Shown piece by piece: positions 1-9,216 of a stretch of 64,000 nt of DNA (position 1 is the first letter of the stretch; the number at the start of each line of letters is the position of its first letter). The translations under genes were made by a program, and so were the position numbers. The DNA is from Tyto alba (Eukaryota > Chordata > Aves > Strigiformes > Tytonidae). Below the pieces are notes generated by a model. That model saw nothing but the letters and a program-made list of their open reading frames with translations. It was not told the origin of the DNA and searched no databases. Location of the stretch: assembly GCF_018691265.1 (NCBI RefSeq), contig NW_024881303.1, positions 9,541,777 through 9,605,776 of the forward strand, in the 5' to 3' direction.

Positions 1-830
1 TATCGTTATGCCTATGCATGTGATGAAACGCTGGGGGCCTTCATCACTGGTGCCTCACAGCTGATTTCTGTGGGGTGTTTTTCTCCTTTTCCAGCAAGCC
101 GCCGCAGCGGCCCTGTTTATTTTGTAGGACTGTAGCGAGTAAGCTCAGCTCCACCCACAAAAGTCCTATGCATCCAGCTCTTGGCTGGCGGCAGAGAAAG
201 CCCCGAACTTGTGCTATCCATCCTCAAAAGCGCTGAAGCAGAGCTGAGAGTCCAGGGGAGCTGAGAATTTGTTTAACAGTGGTGGATTTGGCCAGCGTGC
301 CGGCAGGAAGGGAGCCTGAGGCGTGGGCTCCCCGTGCGGGACGTGGTGCCGAGGAGAACAAGGAGGCTGTTATTAAAGCAGGGCCCAGCAGAGCGAAGGT
401 AGCGCTGAGAGGCTTCAGAGAGGAGGTTGTTTCACTAGAGGAGCCAGCCTGCGGCAATGAGCCCCGGGAGGCTGAATACGCCGTTAGAGAAGGAGGAATG
501 AAGCAAGCTACTGAATGAAGTGACTTTGAGGACGCGCGGTTATTGGTTTGGAAGTATCCCCTACAATGCAGGTCTCCCGAGGAGTGTGTGTGCGTGGAGG
601 GCTCCGCAGCCCTTAGCGATACCTTGGCGGGATGCTGTTAAACACGGTTTTAAGAATGAGAAGACAAAGCATTATAGACTGGGGGGGCTGGGACTGCAAG
701 CCCTCGGCGGAAAAGGACTCTTTCTTCCCCTGTCTGCAGGCTGCCTAATGCAGCAGGGGCCCTGGTCTGTCATTAAAGCTTACTCGGCGCTAGCTCAGTC
801 CAAATCACCAATATGATGGTTGACTGGCAG
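1..830. promoter_or_regulatory. CpG-enriched stretch, possible promoter or first-exon region
   Basis: CpG dinucleotides are clearly more frequent from about 190 to 800 than in the following kilobases, for example around 295-360, 395-480 and 530-700. A pyrimidine-rich run ending in CAG at about 80-93 resembles a 3' splice site. Short open frames exist on both strands (279-518 and 520-816 on +, 224-457 on -), but none shows a domain I recognise. A small CpG island or a non-coding first exon would fit. It could equally be a GC-rich patch without function. There is no clear TATA box. Confidence 0.22.
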
Positions 831-2400
831 GAGCTTTGGAGGGGGAAAACGGCAATTACAAACTAAGTGGAAGGGGGAAATAATGGAAAAATGGAAGTTA
901 TAGAACAGAACTGACCACAGAATAGAAAGGGACTTTCTGGAAACCTAATAAAGCATCATTACCTTTGCTAGAAGTACATGGAGAGCTGCAGTGGTAGACT
1001 ATGAATCATAAAAATTGATGCTTGCCCAATGCCAGCTGTAGCCCTTGGATCAGATGGTGCTGGCCTTTTCTATCAGCCCTTTCTCTGTGTTTTCACAAAA
1101 AAAGAGGTGGCACTGAAGGGAATGTACTGCTGTTCCTATATTCTGAAAGTTCCCCTTCTTCTACTTGGTAGTAGCAGCATGCAAATACATCTAACTTGAT
1201 TTTTCTACTGTTTCCTGAAGAGAGGTAGTCTCTACCAACTCTGAATCCCCTGGGGTGTCAAAAGGGGTTGGGGAAACGGGATGGAGTTAATACATTTTCA
1301 ATTCTCTCTGGATAGTTTTTTATTTAATTTTTCCTTAGGAATATGTATTCAGCGACACTTCTTGCTTTTGCACCAGAGATCTGATTACCTTGTAGCAGTT
1401 CAACATAGTTTTCTATCGGTATTTACCAAGCCATAAGAACTAGAGATTGAAATAAATCTACTTCAGACTACTTTGGCTGTAAGAATGTATAGAAGACCTA
1501 TTTACTGTGAAATTAAGCAAGGATAAATACCTGTTTACAGTCCTTGTGTGAGGCCAACAAATGTGTTTCATTACTATGGGTAGAAAAAAAAAATCCTCTA
1601 CAGAATTTTTTTTTGACCAAAGTAAAAGTATCTGAAGAATTGGAATCACTTTACTCCTTGTATTACATTAACAACTGAAAGGCAGGCAAAATAGGATGAT
1701 TTGGTTAAAAAAAAGATCTTGAGTCACGTTCACAAAAATCCCTCAACAAACCACTAACTTTTCCCATGTACCTTCATTTTTACTCAATATTTGAGGAGAG
1801 AAGCTTGAAGTGCCAACAATTATTCCTTTAAAAAAAAAAAAACAGGAAAAGAAAGAAGGAAAAGAAGAAGCCATTAGCTAACTGCTGTGTGTCAGCTGGT
1901 GAGTTTGATCAGCAGTGCATTTTATAGGGTTGTGCAATGTCATAATAGTCAATTGTCCCTCAGAAATAAAATATTAGCATGCATCTGATTGCAGAAGTTC
2001 AATAATAATAGCAGATAGTGGTAATACATTGCAACCAGGGACACTGAGGGAGCAGTGAGCAGCAGTAGCAAAGTACTATCTAATTGCCTATGTGAGGCCC
2101 ATCTTGTCTCTCTTAATTTAGCCAGATGTCATGAATTGCTTTTATATTCTATATATTCTGGGTTTGGATAGGTCCTTTGACTTTCACTACTCTGCCCATG
2201 TCTTCCTTAGCACAGATGTTGTGACTTTGAACTCTATCCAGGGAAGTCTTGCCTACTGTACAAACTGGTCAATCAATGCAACTGGTAAGCCAAGGATCTT
2301 GCTTTTTACATGAGTATGGGCTAAGTAAACTAAAAAAATCCCACTTCTAATCTAGGATGCCACTCCTGGGATGACCCCCTAATGCAGCCCTAAGTGTCTG
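831..2400. other. Non-coding unique sequence
   Basis: AT-rich DNA with frequent stops in all frames. It holds short A runs (for example 1829-1842) and nothing I can assign to a gene or repeat family. Confidence 0.6.
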
Positions 2401-2777
2401 ATGAACAGCTATACTGTGAACTCAGAGCAGAGACTTTTTTGGTTGTGTGTTTGTGTAGGTTGGGACATGGTATTTCTATATGGGAACAAACACAGATGAA
2501 CAGTGATAATGATGGGTGTGCCAGTAAATGATTAGTGTCCTGAAATGTGAACTCTGTCTTTCTGTTTGGCGTTCTGCTTACCTTTCCTTCTACCTGCCTA
2601 TACAGCCTTGACCTTCCCAGCCCCTGGCCTGATCATTTTCTGGTTTGGTGTTTTTGGGGTTGGCAGCACAGCTGGGTGCGGGGATGTGGGTCAGCCCTGC
2701 CCCTCTCTGAGCCAGACAGGCATTGGCTCCCTCCTGTTCAAAAACCCTGTAACCCCGTGAGCCTTGGTGGGAGAGCG

Positions 2778-2814
2778 GACTCATTAGCACGGCCACAGTG
2801 TGTGCTAATGAGTC
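2778..2814. repeat. Perfect inverted repeat (13-bp arms, 11-nt loop)
   Basis: The arm at 2778-2790 (gactcattagcac) is the exact reverse complement of 2802-2814, with loop 2791-2801. It lies in a GC-richer segment (about 2580-3030) that contains other short inverted repeats, such as gagcca/tggctc near 2709-2730 and gcttc/gaagc near 2821-2835. The arms carry TAAT cores of the kind homeodomain proteins bind. Its role is unknown: a structured RNA, a regulatory site or chance. Confidence 0.6.
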
Positions 2815-3325
2815 TAAATAGCTTCTGGAGGAAGCTCATGGCTTCCCAGCAGACAGAGTGGATGGAGCGCTGTACCTCATGGTATCAGCATCTGCTTTCC
2901 TGGGCCAGGTTTGACGGAGTCCACATTTCAGTGGGAAAGGGAAGAAAAATGGATAAATTTCTAATTTCTTACCCGTTCCTTCCACAAACAAACCTTCCCT
3001 GGAGCCTGCAGATTTATCACAGCTGAGAGGGAATTCTGTGGCAGCTTCTTATTAAAATATTGGCAGCCTATTACTGTTCCTTACAAATGATGTAGATGGA
3101 TCACCGAGTGAAACAGTGCTGAAAGGCAGCTCTGTCTGATGTGAAACGCTCTTTGTCCATCACTGCTACCTGCATTTTTCCTCACCGGAAAGAAGATTTT
3201 TTATTTTCATTTTGCCTACCTCAGCAAATCAAGATCCTGAAAGTTATTTCAGAGGTTCTTATCTTTTAACAAATATCTATGGTCTGTATCTGTCCTGACC
3301 TTGAATTGGTTACCCGTGCATTTCT

Positions 3326-3480
3326 CACATCAAGATTAGATTATTGCGACTCCCGCCTGACAGCCTGGCCTGATAAGACCCTGTACAATTTCCAGCTGGT
3401 GCCGAATGCTGCTGCCAGGCTCTTGTAATAGAGAGATGATCTCCACATTTCACCTCTGTCCAAAGTGCTGTGTTATTTGC
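3326..3480 (+). mobile_element. Ancient L2-type LINE remnant (C-terminal part of RT ORF)
   Basis: Frame 3330-3425 reads SRLDYCDSRLTAWPDKTL followed by QLVPNAAARLL. This is the LDYCNSLL...LQLVQNAAARLL signature found just after the catalytic core of L2/REX-like LINE reverse transcriptases. The frame then hits stops (the bases after gctcttg at about 3425), and similarity fades by about 3480. The piece is short and diverged and cannot be functional. Another LINE of the same broad clade would look alike. Confidence 0.5.
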
Positions 3481-6191
3481 TAGTTAAGCAATATATTGAC
3501 TTGAAGAGTTCCCTGTTAAAGATGAACTGCACTTTTTATCCACACGCACATGTGTGCTTTGAGAAGTAAGATGAAAGCACTGCTAGGTGCTGACTGCCCC
3601 ATGTAATGATGATAGGAAGGGCACTTGGCACCTAACCTCACATTACTTGCATTACTGACAGATTATTTGCAGCTTACCTCTAAACAGGATGGCATGAGTC
3701 CAGCCTATTTTTTCCTATGTCTTTTTAATTTCCTCACCTAACAGTAAAAACCTGAACTGGTATGAGCTATGTCTATAAGGTCCTGGCTGCCCTGTCCCAC
3801 TGAATGATGACTTCTGTGTTTTACAATATGGGATGCAGCAGATTGAGACCACTGAGGATGGAGGCAGGAGGTGCTCTGTGGCTAAATGCAGTAGTTCTGT
3901 GCCCTGCACTACAGAGTTAAGCTTGCATACAGCCTGCTTTAGCAGACGTGTGTAGATCAGGAGTCATCATATGCCATGTAGCACGGTGTGTTACTACAAA
4001 CACTGTCAGGCTGCAAAAAACTGCAAAGTGCCAATAGAAAAATGAGTGTCAGGGGGCCTTTACAGGAGAAAAAGATGCAGGGGATGGTTGAAATATGCAC
4101 AATCTAATAAAAACAGAGGTGGGTGAAGGAATTCTTTACTTCTTAGCATTTAGTTGTTCCTTTTTCTTCTGTATTTAAAAATATTTTTGGCTTCTGTGAT
4201 TGCTTGGTAAAAGGAGACTATGTTTTCGTAATGAAGCTGTTGATGTTCTTGCTTTTTTTTTTTTTTTTTTTTTTCTTTAGAACTATAATTTTTTTTCATC
4301 CTTGATAGTTGGGGCATATTGAGGAAGGAGGAGGAACTGCACGCTTTTGCAAAAAATTATCCTCCTTACCTTCCCCAGGCTGACCTGTTTCCTTCCTGCT
4401 CCAGACAAGCTAAATGAACCTCTCTCCCCTAAACGGAGAGAGTAACCCCTCTTCCAGTCTGCCAAGGGGCTGACTGATCTTCCATCACCAGAAACCTTAA
4501 AATCTTTTCTTAAAAGACATAATCAAGTTTAAAGAAATGTAGGGGGTTTATTTGTTTATTTATTTATTTTTATTCAAACAGGGGCAAAAGTGGATCCTCC
4601 AGGCTTTTTAATCATTGATAACTCTAAAATACCAGTGACTGAGACAAGGTGTATGCTTCTCTGCTGTGCCTCATTGGCTCTAGGGGACACCCAGCTTTGA
4701 CAGCATTGAACTAGAGACTGTGTTAGATTCAGTATTACTATTTCATGATTGTACAGATGAAGATAGAATAAGTCTTCACTGAAACTGAATTTTGCTGTCA
4801 TATCCAAGAGAGATTTTATGTTGTTACCTAACTTAATATTACTGGGAACTTTTTGCCTGTCATTAGCTGCACAGGTAAAAGTGAAATACCACAGGGCTTC
4901 ATAGAGTTACTTCTCCCTCTTCAAGGTTGTAATTCTGCAAGGCAGGAGGGATTTTGTGTCACTTCTGTTGTTTGAACTGTAAGAGTGGAGAGGGTGGTCA
5001 TTGTAATACAGATGTTTGTCATAGGTGATACTCTTCATCTCTTGGGATTACATCAGAGAGCAACAATGTGATGGGAAGGTCAGTAAAAATTATGTGGAAG
5101 TGCTCTGCATTAACTTCCTTAGTGCATTTTTTGCCAGTTTTTGTTGCTTTCACAATGCAAAGACTACTCCTAAATATTAAAAAAGCAAAAAAAAAAAAAA
5201 AAAGCTTCTAAGCAGATGAGCTCAATCTGTTTCAAGAAATATCATGTTTGCAAAGCATATGCACAGTACTCAAAATAGCTAATTTCTTTTAAGTAATGAT
5301 AGCTCTAGAATGTCCTTGACCTTCCAAAGAGGAGAGATTTGTACCACTGCAGTATATAGGATTTTAATATTAAAAGAGGTTAAATAGCAGAAAGTGAAAA
5401 GCTCTTTGCTTCCTTTTTGGTAAGAAGTGAGCTAATGCCAGCAATTTCCATGGCAACTGCAAACAGACCGTCCTGTTCACTTCCATGTTATAAATAAAAC
5501 AAAAATATTCTCTAAATTACATGCTGTGCCTACATGTATTTGCTATCACCATGTTCAGCAGACACTGGAAAATATTTCTGTACGTGATTTGTTAGAAAAG
5601 ATTACAAGGTTTAGGCAAACTAAATAGTCTTGGTGGGCTATGTTCCTTTGAGGAAATAATAAAAATAACCTCAAAACAATGCCATCCTTTTCACTGCTGA
5701 TATTCTCTGAGTTTTGCAAATAATTACAAATCCAAACTCATTAACTTACCAGAAGCTGGTGTAAACAATAATAAACTTGCAGTAGCATGATTTTAAACAG
5801 GAACAAAAGTAATTTTAAAAAAGGTAGGTGATGACTGGGATTTTTTTCCTTTGTATTTCTCATGGGACATGCATAATGACTGGAAGGACAGTTGTTTTGT
5901 GTCTCATTTTTGCACAGATTGCAGTAGACCAGATTTACTTTGTGTGCTCTCACCGTGTCTCCTGTTCTGTTTTCTAAATCTAAAATGTATGCTATTCTAG
6001 TTCAAAGCAATACTTTAGTTATGGGCAATTTTTCATCCTGCCCTTCTTTAGGTCCATGAAGTGATCTTTCCCATGTGTACAGCTGCAGGAGCAAGGGATA
6101 AAGCACAAGAACTTTTGCAAAAGCAGTTCAAGAACTTTTCTTTGACTTCCTCATCCCCAGCCTGCATTCAGTCAGGGGCATGGCCTGAAGA
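3481..6191. other. Non-coding unique sequence with homopolymer tracts, host flank of the ERV
   Basis: No coding frame stands out. Visible structure: a 22-nt T run at 4253-4274, a TTTA-rich microsatellite at 4547-4573, a 17-nt A run at 5187-5203, and a short inverted repeat (ctctctcc at 4420-4427, ggagagag at 4435-4442). The last bases before the ERV, 6188-6191, are the left copy of the target duplication. Confidence 0.6.
6188..6191. repeat. Target-site duplication, left copy (AAGA)
   Basis: Matches 12599-12602. Removing the provirus and one copy rejoins ...gcctgaaga and gacatctg... as the empty host site. Confidence 0.88.
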
Positions 6192-6582
6192 TGTTGCAGT
6201 TACCTTAATAAAACAGTTTGGATCCTAGAATATTATTTTGATTTTAGTTTAAAAGTATGATTTTGATTTAACATGAAGCTACAGTAGCTCTGAGAATATA
6301 AAGTACACTGAGGCCCTTAGGATTAAGCAACTAGTATGCTGTGTGCCTTGAACACTATAACAATCGTTATGGACTCTGAATTAACACAATAGGTACTGGT
6401 TATGGATCTTGACTTGAAACAATAGGTACCAGAGGAAAACTGGTTTGGTTGGGAAGATCGGCCAAGGGAGAGGTGAACATTAACCAAAGATGGAGTGAGC
6501 ATGTGCAGGGATGGAGTTCAATCAGCTGACACAGTGATGAAGACTATCGACGACCACCAGAGGACCCCCGTCCAGTATAACC

Positions 6583-6592
6583 ACGCATGCGT
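6583..6592. promoter_or_regulatory. Perfect 10-bp palindrome in U3 (acgcatgcgt)
   Basis: A self-complementary site just upstream of the ATTTGCAT octamer, also present in the 3' LTR at 12224-12233. It contains two CpGs. A dimeric factor site is possible, but none is assigned. Confidence 0.5.
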
Positions 6593-6599
6593 TAGGGAC

Positions 6600-6607
6600 A
6601 TTTGCAT
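6600..6607 (+). promoter_or_regulatory. Octamer motif in U3
   Basis: ATTTGCAT is an exact POU-factor octamer. A related ATGCTAAT lies at 6639-6646. In other LTRs such sites can support expression in germline or early embryonic cells; that role is inferred here. Confidence 0.45.
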
Positions 6608-6815
6608 ATGATAATAATTCCCAGGAAACAACATGAATATGCTAATAATTGCCCTCCCCCCATTCTATTTAAATCAATCAGTAAAGATGACCAATGATTT
6701 CTGTAAAATAGGAATATAGGTAAGGTGAGGTAACTAAAAGCCAATCATTATAAAGGTCAACTTAAACGTTATGAATTTATTGATCTAATGTAACTAGGAC
6801 TCTGCTGAAAAAGTG

Positions 6816-6823
6816 TATAAATA
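6816..6823 (+). promoter_or_regulatory. LTR TATA box
   Basis: TATAAATA, 76 bp before the LTR AATAAA. This spacing suits a short R region. Transcription should start near 6845. The equivalent in the 3' LTR is 12457-12464. Confidence 0.8.
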
Positions 6824-6891
6824 TGTTGTGCTTTGTACCTGTCAGCGAACATGTCTTTGGCGGAGTTATCCCCCGTGTTCCCCAGCACTGG

Positions 6892-6897
6892 AATAAA
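6892..6897 (+). terminator. Polyadenylation signal in the 5' LTR
   Basis: AATAAA just downstream of the inferred start site. The functional copy for proviral transcripts is the one in the 3' LTR (12533-12538). Confidence 0.75.
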
Positions 6898-6961
6898 GAA
6901 GTGCCTGCTTATCTGCTTTGTGTAGATAAGTTCTATTCGCGATTGCGACCGCTAACAGTTT

Positions 6962-6979
6962 TGGCGACCCAGGTGGGAC
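6962..6979 (+). other. Primer binding site
   Basis: The 18 nt tggcgacccaggtgggac begin 4 nt after the LTR end and start with TGG, the complement of a tRNA CCA end. The implied tRNA 3' end (...CCCACCTGGGTCGCCA) most resembles an arginine tRNA of the CCU type. That identity is from recall of tRNA ends and is tentative. Confidence 0.75.
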
Positions 6980-7826
6980 CTTGCGAGTGAGACTGGACGG
7001 GATCGAGCACTGATCGAACTCCAGCCGGCACCGAGGGATTCTCGGGGAGAGCCATCGTTCTCGACCCATAAAGCTCCTCGCAACGTCCCCTGGAAAGGTA
7101 AGGCACTTCTTTCTGAATCTGTGGAAAGCCTGCCTGTCAGATGGAGCGAAAGTTCCATGTGGTTGGGGCCAGGGAATTCCCGAGCAGGGGAAGCCTCGGC
7201 ACCGCCCGTAAGGCGAATATGAAAGTTTCGTGGGGTTGGCATCAGTGTCAGTGGTGGAAGGGAATTAAAGGAGCGGGGCCCGCGGGACTCCTTGAGAATA
7301 GGACTCTCTTGGGCGCTCCCGAGAACTTTCCCGGAGGGACTCCTTATCTCAGTTGAGTCACTGCGAGGAATAAGGCAAGGATTATTAGAAAAGGGTCTGG
7401 GCTGTTCATAAATCGTGAGACGTGGGATCTTGCGTGGAACAGCGTATACCAGGGTTGCTAGCACCTCACTGGTATCCATCTGGTCAGGAACACTTCGGTG
7501 TTCACATCGGTACTTTCTGGTCTTGATACGGGAAATTGTATTTTTCGTATTCTGTAATTTGTTTCTATGCTTCTGAATCTTGTAACTTTGTAACTCTGGT
7601 AACACGGGAAACAATAAAACACTGTTGAAATACTGTTGAGGTTTTATGCGTGAATGAATGACTGAGACGTGCAATTACGCATGAAGTGAGTGTGGAGCTT
7701 TGATCCGCGGTTCTGTTATCCCGCGAGGGGTGCCGCTGGAGACAAGCGAAGCGAAAGGAAAAAAAAAAAAAAAAGGGAAAAAAACAACAAAAATAACAAC
7801 TAAAGAAGGTATACGGTCAGTTTACT
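6980..7826 (+). other. ERV leader with splice donor and likely packaging region
   Basis: About 850 nt of leader between PBS and gag, with a strong splice donor AAG|GTAAGG at 7097/7098 that would have served a spliced env mRNA. The part at 7180-7350 is rich in short GGGACTCC/CCCGAG-type repeats that could fold, as retroviral packaging signals do. A small + frame (7141-7356) starts upstream of gag and has no recognised product. An A-rich run sits at 7759-7806, just before the gag start. A 240-codon frame is open on the opposite strand (6952-7674) and is reported as a finding. Confidence 0.7.
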
Positions 7827-8653
7827 ATGGCATTTAAACTCTCAAACCTGTTTAAAGAAGGGAAAGGGAATAAGAATTCTATACCAAGAAATACTCCCTT
7901 AGGTTGCCTTTTAGCTCACTGGAAAGAGATGCATGATGAATTAAGCAAAAGTCAACTTACTGAATTTCGTAATCATGAATGGCCATTGTATAAACTAGAA
8001 GATGAAGAAATGTGGCCCCTGAATGGGACCTTAAGTTATAATACTATTTTGCAATTAATGTTATTTTGTAAGAGGGAAGAAAAATGGGATGAGGTTCCAT
8101 ATGTAGATTTGTTCTTTTATCTGCGAGAAAAACCAGATTGGCAAAAAGAATGTGGGCTAATTAATCAAGTGATGTCTCTTATGGTAAATGATAAAAAGGT
8201 TCAGGAACGGTGCCCCGTATGCACTTCCACTAAGATGTGCTTTAAACATTTGGCACTGAAGGGAAGGGGACATACAGAAACAGGTCCTGAATTAGATATT
8301 GCTCTTACTGCCCCAATAATTCCTGCAGTTCCCATATACCCCCCCCATTCCACTGCCTTTCCCTGAACGTGGACCTGACTCCGGACCTGGGCATCCAACT
8401 GGGCAATCAGCCCCGGGTGCTGATTTAAGAGAAGGGCACACACTACAATTTTGCAATTGTTTTTACAGATCTCAAGAGGTCCTTTAAAGGGGGAATACAA
8501 GGGGGAAGAGGAGGATTGACTGACAGAACCCTTCTCGGAATAAATCAGGGTGCCTTTTGTAAGAAGGAGGGGCACTGGAAAAATGATTGTCCAAGGAAAT
8601 TAAATGGTCAGCAAACAGCAGCTAATGTGATGATTATAGGAGAGTATGCAGAT
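7827..8653 (+). pseudogene. gag: ERV gag remnant: matrix domain plus damaged nucleocapsid, capsid deleted
   Basis: Gag is the structural polyprotein. The frame at 7827-8366 gives 179 residues. From about residue 24 they match the gammaretroviral matrix fold: TPLGCLLAHWKEM, then HEWPLYKL, then a block ending WDEVPYVDLFFYL. The second residue is Ala, not Gly, so N-myristoylation is not predicted from this start. After the TGA at 8364-8366 only about 175 bp of unassigned sequence separates matrix from the nucleocapsid, in another frame. There a zinc knuckle lies at 8549-8590 with the pattern G-A-F-C-KKEG-H-WKND-C, so its first Cys is replaced by Gly. Capsid (normally several hundred bases) is almost wholly absent. 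The frame ends at TGA 8654-8656, directly before protease. Confidence 0.85.
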
Positions 8654-8656
8654 TGA

Positions 8657-9090
8657 CAGGGACTGGAGGTGAACTCAGCTGAGCCTCTGGTTACAGTTAA
8701 GCTGTGAGAGAAGGAGGTTACATTTTTGGTGGACAGTGGAGCAACGTTCTCAGTTCTGAACAAACAGAAGGGGATGATAGGATCTAAAATGGTAAATATT
8801 GTGGGAGCCACAGGGAAGGAGGAAAACCAGCCATTCTTACAACTGTTGAATTTACAATTTGGAACTAAAATCATAACATATGAATTTCTGTACGTTCCAG
8901 AATGTCCAACCGTTGAATTTACAATTTGGAACTAAAATCATAACATATGAATTTCTGTACGTTCCAGAATGTCCAGTACCCTTAATGGGAAAAGGTTTTC
9001 TATCCAAATTAAAAGCGCAAATAGTTTTTGAAAATGGAGAATTGTTGCTAAAAATACCAGAATCAAAACCAGGGGAAATTCTGATGATAC
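8657..9090 (+). pseudogene. pro: ERV protease remnant interrupted by a tandem duplication
   Basis: An aspartic protease that would cleave Gag and Gag-Pol. The active-site loop FLVDSGATFSVL lies at about 8723-8758, with Asp-Ser-Gly at 8732-8740 instead of the commoner Asp-Thr-Gly. A flap-like IVGATGK follows, and the C-terminal PLMGKGFLSKLKAQ is at about 8980-9021. The domain shares its frame with the nucleocapsid, separated by TGA 8654-8656. That is the gammaretroviral arrangement, in which Pol is made by stop readthrough. A further TGA at 8705-8707 lies inside. A 67-bp duplication (8845-8911 and 8912-8978) repeats the segment ending YVPECP and moves the rest to another frame. The product would be inactive. 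Confidence 0.87.
8845..8978 (+). repeat. 67-bp tandem duplication inside protease
   Basis: Bases 8845-8908 and 8912-8975 are identical over 64 nt, with only acc (8909-8911) between them. The period of 67 is not a multiple of three, so the reading frame changes across it (frame of 8726 to frame of 8880). Confidence 0.95.
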
Positions 9091-9216
9091 AGGAAAAACC
9101 AAAGGTACAAGAAATCCCCCCCGAAGTGAGTTATGCAGTAGTCCCCATGGTATGGGAAACTGATGTCCCTGGAAAATCCAAATTGGCACAACCAGTGAAA
9201 ATTGAATTAAAGGAAG

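Larger units (their letters stand above)
6192..6957 (+). repeat. 5' LTR of the ERV
   Basis: 766 bp, TG...CA. Order of signals: U3 from 6192, POU-type octamer ATTTGCAT at 6600-6607, octamer-like ATGCTAAT at 6639-6646, CCAAT at 6741-6745, TATA box at 6816-6823, AATAAA at 6892-6897. I infer R to run from about 6845 to about 6913, with U5 to 6957. Compared with the 3' LTR it differs only near 6844 (A here, G there) and near 6918 (T here, G there). Confidence 0.96.

Noticed and set aside
2547..3026. 159-codon frame with a signal-peptide-like start
   Set aside because: The second frame at 2566-2760 and the minus frame at 2590-2796 are also open; composition explains it, and no splice or promoter context supports it.
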